Assembly: GCF_001434665.1 (NCBI RefSeq)
Contig: NZ_AZDG01000009.1
Span: 22,322-86,321 of the forward strand
From: Companilactobacillus tucceti DSM 20183
GTDB lineage: Bacteria; Bacillota; Bacilli; Lactobacillales; Lactobacillaceae
DNA length: 64,000 bases
Reading direction: 5' to 3'
The position numbers were made by a program, and so were the translations under genes. The notes beneath the pieces are model-generated. The model searched no databases and had not been told where the DNA came from. It saw nothing but the letters and a program-made list of their open reading frames with translations. This document shows positions 19,690 to 27,771 of this stretch, one piece after another (the stretch's first letter is position 1; the number at the start of each line of letters is the position of its first letter).

Positions 19690-19887
19690 ATGGCAATGAA
19701 GCCTCAAAAAATTGTTAAGTTATTAAGACAAAATGGGTTTGTGGAAAAATCCCAAAAAGGTTCACACTTAAAAATGTATAATCCAACAACTAATGTAACT
19801 GTTCCTGTTCCGATTCATCATGATAAAGAGTTGGAACATGGAATTGAAAGTAAAATATTGAAACAAGCGGGAATTGAACAATCATAA
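19690..19887 (+). CDS. hicA: HicA-family toxin without a HicB partner
   Basis: A 65-residue protein starting MAMKPQKIVKLLRQNGF, with KGSHLKMY containing the catalytic His26 and the C-terminal ESKILKQAGI typical of HicA mRNA interferases, which fold as dsRNA-binding-like domains and cleave mRNA. The frame is open upstream to 19570, but those residues overlap the promoter region; AAGG eight bases before 19690 supports the ATG chosen. HicA is normally encoded just before its antitoxin HicB, but the next gene is convergent and DtxR-like, and no short ORF fits HicB on either side. It may be a solitary remnant, a toxin with an unlinked antitoxin, or a repurposed RNA-binding protein. Confidence 0.82.
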   Translation: MAMKPQKIVKLLRQNGFVEKSQKGSHLKMYNPTTNVTVPVPIHHDKELEHGIESKILKQAGIEQS

Positions 19888-19891
19888 GTAC

Positions 19892-20554
19892 TTATTCAAG
19901 TATTGCTTTACTAGTTTCAACTATTCTAATAGAACCAGCTAATACTTTAGGTAATAGTTGTTTACTATTAGTTCTATAGTTATAAATGATCACAATACCA
20001 TCAATAATATCTAATATCTTTATAGAATCATTCAATTTAATATCGACTGTTTCTAAAAGGCCAAATATGTAGTCATCTTCAGAAAAGCTCTGAACTACGT
20101 ATGTTTGGTCTTTTTTTAGTTCATCAGTTAATGTCAAAGGATCATCGGTGATAATTTCAGAATTATTGGGAATGACATTACCGTGTGGACAAATTTTGGG
20201 ATAGTTTAAATATCTATTTAATCTGGAGACAAAATTATCACTTACGGATGTTGACAATATGTCAGCCTCAATATGGCTATCTTTTAAAGAATAATCCAAG
20301 TTATTTACTAGCCAAGTTTCAATTAATCTTTGTTGTTGGATATACGGTTTAAGTAATTCGATTCCTTTTTTGGTAAGTTGAGATCCGTAATAACGCCGAT
20401 ATGTTAGAAACTCTGTATTTTCATAGATATTCTTTGTGCGCTCCGTTACAGAGGCGTTACTCAAACGGGCTTTCTTTGCTATGGCACCGTTGCTGACGGG
20501 ATGTAAGAAACCGCCTAATTCATATATTAATTTCAGAAAATTTAAGTCATTCAT
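19892..20554 (-). CDS. DtxR/MntR-family metalloregulator with altered metal site
   Basis: The 220-residue protein has an N-terminal winged helix (residues 1-65), a dimerisation helix region with RLIETWLVNNL, the family signature NYPKICPHGNVIP near residue 140, and a C-terminal SH3-like FeoA domain (about 145-215). DtxR/MntR proteins repress metal uptake genes when bound to Mn2+ or Fe2+. By my alignment from memory, several ligands differ: the usual HR before the E-x-(F/W)-L segment is QR, and the usual LEH is LST in SHIEADILSTS. Sensing may therefore differ from the norm. It sits beside usp-mntH, its likely target. The start ATG at 20554 has a weak GGTGA ribosome site. Confidence 0.8.
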   Translation of the reverse strand: MNDLNFLKLIYELGGFLHPVSNGAIAKKARLSNASVTERTKNIYENTEFLTYRRYYGSQLTKKGIELLKPYIQQQRLIETWLVNNLDYSLKDSHIEADILSTSVSDNFVSRLNRYLNYPKICPHGNVIPNNSEIITDDPLTLTDELKKDQTYVVQSFSEDDYIFGLLETVDIKLNDSIKILDIIDGIVIIYNYRTNSKQLLPKVLAGSIRIVETSKAILE

Positions 20555-20892
20555 TATTGATCACCAGAATATTTTTTAATACTTTAAGCATATTTTGAGA
20601 TAATCTAGCTGTCAACATAAAATTAGCTAAACCTAATATTAATATTTAACAGGCTAAATAATTTTTAATAAAATGAACTGGAAATTATTTCTTCTATTAG
20701 TTACACTGCCGATATATAACGTTTTGCAGTGCAATCTTGTTTAAACTTATATTGCAAATTGATTGACTAAATCACTTTTGAGGTTAGAATTCAAGATAAA
20801 TAATCAAAAAGATTTTATTAGCATGGACTAAAAAAATCTTTACAGATTATTAATTTGTACTAGAATGGGAAACGTAGAAAGGAGCAATTAAC
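20555..20892 (+). promoter_or_regulatory. 338-base regulatory region before usp-mntH with promoter and operator-like palindrome
   Basis: A promoter with TTTACA (20839-20844), 16 bases, then TAGAAT (20861-20866) fits usp, giving a leader of about 20 bases. A palindrome ATTAG-CTAAAC-CTAAT at 20622-20637 resembles half of a DtxR-type box and could be an operator for the adjacent regulator. A small inverted repeat CACTGC...GCAGTG lies near 20705-20730. No ORF or obvious riboswitch was seen. Confidence 0.5.
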
Positions 20893-21333
20893 ATGTCAAA
20901 AGATAAAAATACTTTCAATAGAGTTCTAGTGGGTGTTGATGATTCAGCAGATGCTCAACTTGCATTTAGATATGCAATGAGACGTTGTATCAAAGATGAT
21001 TCCACGATGATAATTACTTCTATTTTGGAAAATGATGAAATGAATGTTTATCAAGCATTAACCAAAGATTATGTTCATGGTGAGCGTAAAGAGTTGGAAG
21101 AACACATCAAGGAATATCGCCAAGTGGCACTTGATGCAGGTGTTAAACGTGTAGAAATGTTTGTCGCCGAAGGTGACCCTGGTGAAACTATCGTCAAAGA
21201 AGTTGTACCAGCAACAGAAGCTGACTTGTTGGTTATTGGTTCATTATCCAAAAAGGGAATTAGAAAATATTTTGGATCACAAGCAGCGTACATGGCTAAG
21301 TATTCACCAATCTCAATCATGATCGTACGTTGA
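20893..21333 (+). CDS. Universal stress protein, UspA family
   Basis: This 146-residue cytoplasmic protein has one Usp domain. It begins with the beta strand FNRVLVGVDDSADAQLAFRYA and ends with the nucleotide-binding pattern GSLSKKGIRKYFGSQAAYM, the G-x2-G-x9-G-(S/T) arrangement of ATP-binding Usp proteins. It starts at an ATG after AAAGGAG. The 38-base gap to mntH without a terminator indicates an operon, so this stress protein is probably co-expressed with manganese uptake. Its biochemical function is not defined beyond the family. Confidence 0.9.
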   Translation: MSKDKNTFNRVLVGVDDSADAQLAFRYAMRRCIKDDSTMIITSILENDEMNVYQALTKDYVHGERKELEEHIKEYRQVALDAGVKRVEMFVAEGDPGETIVKEVVPATEADLLVIGSLSKKGIRKYFGSQAAYMAKYSPISIMIVR

Positions 21334-21371
21334 AAATAAAATATCGTAATTTGCACTAAGGGAGATTATTT

Positions 21372-22958
21372 ATGACAAAGGAAAACGAAACTCCACGTAA
21401 GCATAAACTTATCCAATATGCTAACGGTCCTTCTCTAGAAGAGATTAACGGGACAGTTTCAGTACCAAAGGATAAAGGATTTGTAAAAACATTATTGGCT
21501 TATTCAGGACCAGGTGCACTAGTCGCAGTTGGTTACATGGATCCAGGTAATTGGTCAACTTCAATTACTGGTGGTCAAAATTTCCAGTACTTACTAATGT
21601 CAGTTATTCTAATTTCTAGTTTAATTGCCATGTTATTACAATATATGGCAGCTAAACTAGGGATTGTAAGCAGTATGGATTTGGCGCAAGCCATTAGAGC
21701 CAGAACGAGTAAGGCATTAGGAATCGTTTTATGGATTTTAACAGAGTTTGCGATTATGGCGACAGATATTGCCGAAGTTATTGGTGCCGCAATTGCTTTG
21801 TACTTGTTATTCCACATACCATTAGTTATCGCGGTATTCATTACCGTTTTAGATGTTTTAGTTTTGCTATTATTAACAAAAATTGGATTCAGAAAAATCG
21901 AAGCAATTGTTGTTTGCTTGATTTTAGTCATTTTATTCGTATTCGTATATCAAGTCGCTTTATCAAACCCTGATTGGAGTGGAGTATTCGGTGGATTGAT
22001 TCCAACATCAAGAACCTTTTCAACTAGTGAAAAGATTGCTGGTATGACTCCATTAAGTGGTGCTTTAGGTATTATTGGTGCTACTGTTATGCCTCATAAT
22101 TTATACTTGCATTCAGCTATTTCACAAACACGTAAAGTTGATCATAATGATGAAGAATCTGTTGCTAGAAACGTTAAGTTTTCAGCTTGGGATTCAAATA
22201 TTCAATTAACGGCCGCATTTTTCGTTAATGCCTTGCTATTGATCATGGGTGTTGCCGTATTTAAGACAGGTGCTGTTAAAGACCCTTCATTCTTTGGATT
22301 ATATGAAGCATTGTCAGATACTTCTACATTAAGTAATGGAATTTTAATTGGCGTTGCCAAATCAGGTATTTTATCAACACTATTTGCCGTTGCCTTATTG
22401 GCATCTGGTCAAAATTCAACTATTACAGGTACACTTACAGGACAAGTTATCATGGAAGGTTTCGTCCACATGAAGATGCCTCTTTGGTTGAGAAGATTAG
22501 TTACACGTTTGATCTCAGTTATTCCAGTTTTGATCTGTGTTATGTTGACTAGTGGAAAGAGTGCAGTTGACGAACATACAGCATTGAATAACTTAATGAA
22601 TAATTCACAGGTATTCCTAGCTTTCGCTTTACCATTTTCAATGTTGCCATTATTGATGATGACAGATAGTGCTATGGAAATGGGTAACAGATTCAAGAAT
22701 AGCCTATGGGTCAAGGTTCTAGGTTGGTTATCAGTTATCGGATTAACAATATTGAACCTTATAAGTTTGCCTGATCAAATTTTGGCATTCTTCGGTGATC
22801 ACCCAACAGCAGGTGATGTAGATGCCTCAAAAATTATTGCTTACATTCTAATTATTGCCGTATTGGCATTGTTAGTTTGGACAGTTGTTGATTTGCATCA
22901 TGGTAATAAGAGATTAGCAGCACAAGTAAAAAGTGAAAAACTTGCCGCTGAAGAATAA
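21372..22958 (+). CDS. mntH: Nramp-family Mn2+ transporter
   Basis: A 528-residue polytopic membrane protein that imports Mn2+ with protons. The metal-binding segments are clear: MDPGNW in helix 1 (Asp57 and Asn60) and MPHNLYLHS in helix 6 (Met240 and His242); the Met is the residue that favours Mn and Fe over Ca or Mg. About eleven membrane helices are visible, with a cytoplasmic N-terminal tail of some 45 residues. It follows usp in an apparent operon and lies near a DtxR-family regulator. Lactobacilli use high manganese against oxidative stress, which matches the neighbouring yaaA. A family A repeat starts three bases after the stop. Confidence 0.94.
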   Translation: MTKENETPRKHKLIQYANGPSLEEINGTVSVPKDKGFVKTLLAYSGPGALVAVGYMDPGNWSTSITGGQNFQYLLMSVILISSLIAMLLQYMAAKLGIVSSMDLAQAIRARTSKALGIVLWILTEFAIMATDIAEVIGAAIALYLLFHIPLVIAVFITVLDVLVLLLLTKIGFRKIEAIVVCLILVILFVFVYQVALSNPDWSGVFGGLIPTSRTFSTSEKIAGMTPLSGALGIIGATVMPHNLYLHSAISQTRKVDHNDEESVARNVKFSAWDSNIQLTAAFFVNALLLIMGVAVFKTGAVKDPSFFGLYEALSDTSTLSNGILIGVAKSGILSTLFAVALLASGQNSTITGTLTGQVIMEGFVHMKMPLWLRRLVTRLISVIPVLICVMLTSGKSAVDEHTALNNLMNNSQVFLAFALPFSMLPLLMMTDSAMEMGNRFKNSLWVKVLGWLSVIGLTILNLISLPDQILAFFGDHPTAGDVDASKIIAYILIIAVLALLVWTVVDLHHGNKRLAAQVKSEKLAAEE

Positions 22959-22960
22959 GA

Positions 22961-23069
22961 GTGCAACTCAGCATGCCCAGCTTTCGAGCATTAAGGCAAA
23001 TAAGGACAGTAATCCAACGGATTACTGTCCATATTTGTATTAAGCGGAAAAAGCTATGCTGAGTTGCAC
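22961..23069 (+). repeat. Family A nested-stem repeat, copy A3
   Basis: Perfect 14-base outer arms GTGCAACTCAGCAT (22961-22974) and complement (23056-23069) enclose AGCTTTCGAGCATTAA and TTAAGCGGAAAAAGCT and an inner stem of about 12 bases, GGACAGTAATCC with its complement. It begins directly after the mntH stop. Confidence 0.88.
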
Positions 23070-23112
23070 GTTTAAGTAGCAAGTTTGAGGATAAAGATAA
23101 AAGGTGAATTCG

Positions 23113-23154
23113 TTCCTATTTGTATTAAGCATAAAAAGCTATGCTGAGTTGCAC
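23113..23154 (+). repeat. Duplicated 3' half of family A copy A3
   Basis: This stretch repeats the distal half of A3 (TGTATTAAGC, two changed bases, AAAAAGCT and the same arm ATGCTGAGTTGCAC) without a second left half. The single left arm of A3 could pair with either copy. Confidence 0.75.
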
Positions 23155-23212
23155 ATTTAGGTAACGAATAAAAAATTATGTCACAGTCGCCTTTTTCGTC
23201 TAAAATAAAATC

Positions 23213-23959
23213 ATGAAAATAATAATAGCGCCTGCCAAAAAGATGGTTGTAGATACAGATACTTTTAATTATGAGGATTTGCCACAGTATCTGGAAAAAA
23301 CCGCAATAATTTTGGCTGAAATGAAAAAATTAACTTATATAGAAGCAAAAAGACTTTGGCAGTGTAGTGATAAATTGGCCAAGGAAAACTATGAGTGGCT
23401 TCAAAAACTTGATATAAACAAGCATCTGACACCTGCATTGATAGCTTTTAGTGGTATTCAATATCAATACATGGCACCAGATCTTTTTACTGAATCTGCA
23501 CTTGACTACGTTAAAGATAATTTGAGAATATTATCAGGATTTTATGGAATATTACGCCCATTTGATGGTATAGTGCCGTATCGTTTAGAGATGCAATCTC
23601 GAATTAAAGTTGCTGGAGCTAAAAATCTTTATAGTTTTTGGGGAGAACAAATTTATCGGGCTTTGTCGAATAATGAAGAACCAATTGTTAATTTAGCTTC
23701 AAAAGAATATTCAAAAGCTATAACGCCATTTCTATCACCAAATCAAAAATTCGTTACAATTGTTTTTGGAAGTATCGTAAATGGAAAGCTAAAAACTAAA
23801 GCCACATTGGCTAAAATGGCACGTGGTGAAATGGTTCGTTTCATGGCTGAAAATAAAGTTGAACATATTGAAGAAATAAAAAAGTTTTCTGATCCTGACT
23901 GGAAATATTCACCTGATCACTCTGGTGAAAATGAAATAGTGTTTATTTATCAAAAATAG
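23213..23959 (+). CDS. yaaA: Peroxide-stress protein YaaA (UPF0246)
   Basis: A 248-residue soluble protein of the YaaA/DUF328 family, which in Escherichia coli limits free iron and oxidative DNA damage during peroxide stress. Family segments include MKIIIAPAKKM at the start, LSGFYGILRPFDGIVPYRLEM, NLASKEYSKAI and ARGEMVRFMAENK. Length matches the family. The start ATG at 23213 has only a weak ribosome site. It stands alone between the A3 repeats and a GGDEF gene, close to mntH, consistent with a stress and metal cluster. Confidence 0.92.
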   Translation: MKIIIAPAKKMVVDTDTFNYEDLPQYLEKTAIILAEMKKLTYIEAKRLWQCSDKLAKENYEWLQKLDINKHLTPALIAFSGIQYQYMAPDLFTESALDYVKDNLRILSGFYGILRPFDGIVPYRLEMQSRIKVAGAKNLYSFWGEQIYRALSNNEEPIVNLASKEYSKAITPFLSPNQKFVTIVFGSIVNGKLKTKATLAKMARGEMVRFMAENKVEHIEEIKKFSDPDWKYSPDHSGENEIVFIYQK

Positions 23960-24064
23960 ATGTCAAATAGGACACTTTATTTCTAAACTCAAGTAGCCTA
24001 TCATAAGACTTATCGTGCTAATTGTATATATAATATTAAATTAATGATAAGAGGAAGGGTAATA

Positions 24065-25195
24065 ATGACGTGGTCTGATTGGCAATTACCACCTTTTGTA
24101 ACGAGTGTTTTCTTTATACTAGGTGTCTTTACTTTATATTGGGTTACTTATAATTGGATTATTTCTTGGGTACATTCACGACATATGGACGTTTCGGATG
24201 ACCTTGTTAATGGATGGTATGGTGTTCTCTACATGCTAGTGTTTGTATTCAGTATTCAAACGTTAGTAGTTGGTAAAAGTACATCGTGGCAGTTTATGAA
24301 TTTTCAGTTATTAGCAATTACATTTTGTGCATACTTCTTAAATATCCATGTTCCATACTACTTTTTCGGTCCAATCGTTTTAGTTTATATGGTATTTAAT
24401 CAATCGTTAGGGTACTGGCAATCTTGGGGCCATGCGATAACTTTGATGGCATTTTTCTGGACACTCAATTTTGTTCGACTTAGATTCCATAATCTAAAAA
24501 TCGAACCCTTTGTTTATATGATTACTGTAATTGGATATGGAGGTCCATTGTGGACTTGGATGAAATTTAAGTTTAACTTCACCTGGTCTACATTTTGGCA
24601 AGAATGGTTATACATGACCATTTTTGAAGCACTGTTATACATTTACATAACGATGTTATCTCATGATTCTGAAGTAAAACTACAATTGGAAAAGTTTGCT
24701 AGTCACGACGCTTTGACTCAAACAGGTAATTTTGCGGCCTATAAAGATGATATTGAATGTCTCTTTAGTGATAGTGTTAAAAAAGAGCGGCCTTTGTCGA
24801 TGATGATGTTTGATATTGATCATTTTAAAAATATTAATGATACATACGGACATTTAACGGGTGACCATGTATTGCAACAAGTTTCTTCAGTCGTACAAAC
24901 CGTTTTAGATGCCAATGATAGTAAGGTTTTGTTTTACCGTACTGGTGGTGAGGAATTCAATGTTGTTTTCCCCGGATATACGGTTAATGATACGAAAATA
25001 ATTGTTAATCAAATCTTTATAGCGATAAATCATTTGCAAATTCATTCTGGAGTAAAGCCCGTAAGTGTTTCGATATCTGTTGGGGTATCTGAATTGACTT
25101 CAGATGATAAAACTTCAATGGATTTCTATAATCGTGTTGACCAAAACTTATATTATTCAAAGCGTAATGGGCGTATGAGAGTCACAGTAGCATAG
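24065..25195 (+). CDS. Membrane diguanylate cyclase (GGDEF), copy 1
   Basis: This 376-residue protein has about six membrane helices in residues 1-200 and a GGDEF domain from about 215 to the end. The domain has MMFDIDHFKNINDTYGHLTGD and RTGGEEFNVVF, with the intact catalytic signature GGEEF at residues 294-298, so synthesis of c-di-GMP from two GTP is expected. No RxxD product-inhibition site is seen at the usual place just before the signature. The ATG at 24065 is chosen over the one at 24044 because GAGGAAGGG lies between them. The input domain is membrane-embedded with no recognised ligand fold. It has its own terminator; a second cyclase lies at 28924. Confidence 0.92.
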   Translation: MTWSDWQLPPFVTSVFFILGVFTLYWVTYNWIISWVHSRHMDVSDDLVNGWYGVLYMLVFVFSIQTLVVGKSTSWQFMNFQLLAITFCAYFLNIHVPYYFFGPIVLVYMVFNQSLGYWQSWGHAITLMAFFWTLNFVRLRFHNLKIEPFVYMITVIGYGGPLWTWMKFKFNFTWSTFWQEWLYMTIFEALLYIYITMLSHDSEVKLQLEKFASHDALTQTGNFAAYKDDIECLFSDSVKKERPLSMMMFDIDHFKNINDTYGHLTGDHVLQQVSSVVQTVLDANDSKVLFYRTGGEEFNVVFPGYTVNDTKIIVNQIFIAINHLQIHSGVKPVSVSISVGVSELTSDDKTSMDFYNRVDQNLYYSKRNGRMRVTVA

Positions 25196-25207
25196 TTATT
25201 TTTATTT

Positions 25208-25235
25208 AAGATCTCATTTATATGAGGTCTTTTTT
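25208..25235 (+). terminator. Terminator of the first GGDEF gene
   Basis: The stem pairs AAGATCTCAT with ATGAGGTCTT and enters a T run. It directly abuts the first TGTTTAAACA operator of the PTS gene. Confidence 0.8.
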
Positions 25236-25352
25236 ATATGTTTAAACATATATTGCAAAATTCATAAAAATAATTATCCTAATATAATGTTTAAACATCT
25301 TTTAATTATAGTATCTTATATTTGTAAACAAGAGCTAGGAGGTGTTTAAACA
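25236..25352 (+). promoter_or_regulatory. PTS promoter with three TGTTTAAACA operators
   Basis: The palindrome TGTTTAAACA occurs at 25239-25248 (inside a 16-base palindrome), 25288-25297 and 25343-25352. The second overlaps a likely -10 TATAAT (25283-25288, -35 TTCATA at 25261). The third covers the ribosome site and the first base of the start codon. The same sequence occurs twice upstream of the second PTS operon and its GntR regulator, so that regulator is the probable ligand. Confidence 0.75.
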
Positions 25353-27340
25353 TGAGCAACACTATGAATATGCTAGCCCCAGTAGGGGGAAATCTAGTGA
25401 ATATTTCTGATGTTCACGATCCAATGTTTTCCGAAAAAGCTATGGGTGAAGGCTTTGGTATATTGCCTAATGATAGTAAAATCGTATCTCCAGTTTCAGG
25501 TAAAGTGGTTTTGATTGCCAGCACTAAACACGCAATTGGAATTGATACTGATGATGGAATGGAAATTTTACTTCATATGGGTGTTGATACAGTTGAACTA
25601 GATGGTGAACCCTTTAATATTTTGATTAAAGAAGGAGACCACATAGAGGCTGGACAACAAATTGCCACTATGGATATTGATCAAATTAAAAATGCAGGGA
25701 AAATAACTGATGTCATTGTTGCTATTACTAATACAGCAATGGTCCTCAAAGAAATCGATATTCACGTAGGTGAAGTTGAAGCCGGCAATAAGGCTGCTAC
25801 CGTCAGTCTATTGGCTAAAGGAGAAAATGAATCAGATAACAACGGTGCGAGTAAGAAAAAAGTGGACTTTGATGAACTTGCTAAAAATATTATAAAAAAT
25901 GTCGGTGGCGCTAGTAACGTTGATAATGTTATCCATTGTATAACTCGTGTACGCTTTTATTTAAAAGATGAATCAAAAGCAAATGATGAAATCATTAAGA
26001 ATTTAAATGGAGTTCTTGATGTTGCTAAAGCTGGAGGTCAATATCAAGTTGTTATTGGACCTGCGGTAGAAGATGTTTTTGATGCAGTTGTTTCTCAACT
26101 TGGACCAGGAATTGGCACTAACGATAATGAATCAAAAGCACAAAAGGAACCAGCTCCTAAGGGAATATGGCCTAAAACAAAATACTATTTTAGTTCATTG
26201 ATTGGCGTTATAACGGCTAGTATGATGCCGGTAATTGGATTGTTGGCTGCCTCAGGTATTCTAAAAGGATTATTATCGTTGATTGTTTCAGCAAAATGGT
26301 TATCTAATACAAGCAGTACTTATATGATAATTAATGCAATGGGAGATTCAGTATTCTACTTCTTGCCTATTTTAGTTGGATTTACAGCCGCTAAAAGGTT
26401 AGGCGCAAATCAGATAATTGTTGGAGTTATCGGTGGAGTTCTAGCATATCCAACATTAGTTCAATTAGCTTCAAAAACTAGTTCAGTTCAAATGACTATG
26501 AATGCGGATTTCTTTGGTATTCCAATTCATGTCGCAAATTATACATATTCGATCTTTCCAATGATTGCTGCTGCATGGATGGCATCAATTATTGAACCTT
26601 GGTTAAAGAAACATATTCCAGCAACAGTTAGAATGATTGTAAGTCCACTTGTTGAAGTGTTTGTAGTTAGTGCAATTATTTTAATAGTAGTTGGACCAGT
26701 TATTACATTAATGAGTTCATATTTAGCTATGGGAATCGTAGCGTTACTTAACTTTAGTCCTGCTATTTCGGGATTGATCATAGGTGGATTTTATCAATGT
26801 TTGGTTATCTTTGGATTACATTGGGCTGTTATTCCAGTCGTTGCTAATCAGATTGCTACAACGGGTCATAGTGCGTTGAATGCTATTATATCAGCAACAA
26901 TGGTTGCTCAAGGTGCCGCCGTTATGGCTGTATTCTTTAAAACAAGAAAGAATGTTGCTATGAAACAAATTGCCGGTGCTGCTACAATTTCAGCTTTTGC
27001 TGGTATAACGGAACCTGCAATGTATGGTATTAATTTGAAATATGGCAGAATCTTTTGGACAGCCAATATCGGTGGAGCCATTGGTGGTTTATTAACAGGT
27101 TTACTTCACGTTGATATGTGGGGATTTGCCGGCTCACTTATCGGATTTGCTTCATTTATCAATCCAAAAGGAATCGATAGTAGCTTTACAGGATTCTTAA
27201 TTGCTTCTGCTGCTGCTTTAATAGTTTCATTTACATGTACTTACTTCTTTGGATTTAAGGAACAAGACTTAGAAGAAAGCGTACATGAAGTTGAAAAAGT
27301 AAGATTAGGAAGTCGTGAACCAGCTGTTAAAGATGCTTAA
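25352..27340 (+). CDS. PTS transporter, glucose family, domains IIA-IIB-IIC fused
   Basis: This 662-residue sugar permease and phosphotransferase has the order IIA (residues 1-150), IIB (170-250), IIC (about 275-640). IIA has LLHMGVDTV with the phosphorylated His75. IIB has HCITRVRFYLKD with the phosphocysteine Cys196. IIC has about ten membrane helices and the ITEPAMYG motif. It phosphorylates its sugar during import, probably a glucoside or disaccharide such as trehalose or a beta-glucoside; the substrate cannot be fixed, as no phosphoglycosidase is adjacent. The paralogue at 51542-53397 is split. The ATG follows AGGAGG; three TGTTTAAACA operators precede it. Confidence 0.9.
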   Translation: MSNTMNMLAPVGGNLVNISDVHDPMFSEKAMGEGFGILPNDSKIVSPVSGKVVLIASTKHAIGIDTDDGMEILLHMGVDTVELDGEPFNILIKEGDHIEAGQQIATMDIDQIKNAGKITDVIVAITNTAMVLKEIDIHVGEVEAGNKAATVSLLAKGENESDNNGASKKKVDFDELAKNIIKNVGGASNVDNVIHCITRVRFYLKDESKANDEIIKNLNGVLDVAKAGGQYQVVIGPAVEDVFDAVVSQLGPGIGTNDNESKAQKEPAPKGIWPKTKYYFSSLIGVITASMMPVIGLLAASGILKGLLSLIVSAKWLSNTSSTYMIINAMGDSVFYFLPILVGFTAAKRLGANQIIVGVIGGVLAYPTLVQLASKTSSVQMTMNADFFGIPIHVANYTYSIFPMIAAAWMASIIEPWLKKHIPATVRMIVSPLVEVFVVSAIILIVVGPVITLMSSYLAMGIVALLNFSPAISGLIIGGFYQCLVIFGLHWAVIPVVANQIATTGHSALNAIISATMVAQGAAVMAVFFKTRKNVAMKQIAGAATISAFAGITEPAMYGINLKYGRIFWTANIGGAIGGLLTGLLHVDMWGFAGSLIGFASFINPKGIDSSFTGFLIASAAALIVSFTCTYFFGFKEQDLEESVHEVEKVRLGSREPAVKDA

Positions 27341-27368
27341 TTTTTATTGATTGAAAGGAGAAAGACTA

Positions 27369-27632
27369 ATGATCGTATGGGATAATATAAAAGATAAGAC
27401 TAGTAGCATTAATGAAGATGAGATGAAAGTGGTAACCACTTTATCAAAGTTGCATGATAGTCGGATAAAACTTGGAGTTACTCAAAAGGAATTAGCCGAT
27501 AGAATTGGTATGCAACAACCTCAACTAGCAAAAATCGAACGTATGGACTCAATGCCAACACTAGTTACATTGAATAGATATGCTCGTGGATTAGGATTAG
27601 AAATTCAAATGTCATTAGTCTCTTCCAAATAA
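27369..27632 (+). CDS. XRE-family helix-turn-helix protein
   Basis: The 87-residue protein has a helix-turn-helix near residues 35-75 (TQKELADRIGMQQPQLAKIE), similar to small HigA-like regulators. The ATG at 27369 follows GAAAGGAG; the frame is open slightly further upstream. It lies 28 bases after the PTS gene, likely on the same transcript, and ends in a terminator. There is no RelE/HigB-like toxin gene beside it, so a local or PTS-linked regulatory role is more likely than antitoxin function, though unproven. Confidence 0.82.
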   Translation: MIVWDNIKDKTSSINEDEMKVVTTLSKLHDSRIKLGVTQKELADRIGMQQPQLAKIERMDSMPTLVTLNRYARGLGLEIQMSLVSSK

Positions 27633-27678
27633 GAGTAACGAAGACAAAAGATATTCAAACCTTTTACTATCAAATTAA

Positions 27679-27717
27679 AGCTCTGTAATCGATTTTAGAT
27701 TATGGAGCTAATTTTTT
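27679..27717 (+). terminator. Terminator after the PTS/XRE unit
   Basis: Twelve-base stem AGCTCTGTAATC with GATTATGGAGCT (G-T wobbles) followed by a run of six T residues. Confidence 0.8.
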
Positions 27718-27718
27718 A

Positions 27719-27746
27719 TTGACATATAACATATGTGTAATATGAT
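27719..27746 (+). promoter_or_regulatory. cadD promoter with ArsR-type operator
   Basis: TTGACA (27719-27724) and TATGAT (27741-27746) are separated by 16 bases. The perfect inverted repeat ACATAT-AAC-ATATGT (27722-27736) fills the spacer, the expected place for repression by the ArsR-family product of the second gene. Confidence 0.7.
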
Positions 27747-27771
27747 ATACGTATTCAAAAAGGAGGATATT

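Noticed and set aside
20555..21371. Lacto-usp RNA or a yybP-ykoY manganese riboswitch before usp-mntH
   Set aside because: The usp promoter leaves a leader of only about 20 bases, and the usp-mntH gap is 38 bases; neither can hold the structure. The region further upstream showed no clear match.
27369..27632. XRE gene as half of a toxin-antitoxin pair
   Set aside because: No RelE/HigB-like gene is on either side; it follows the PTS gene and ends in a terminator.
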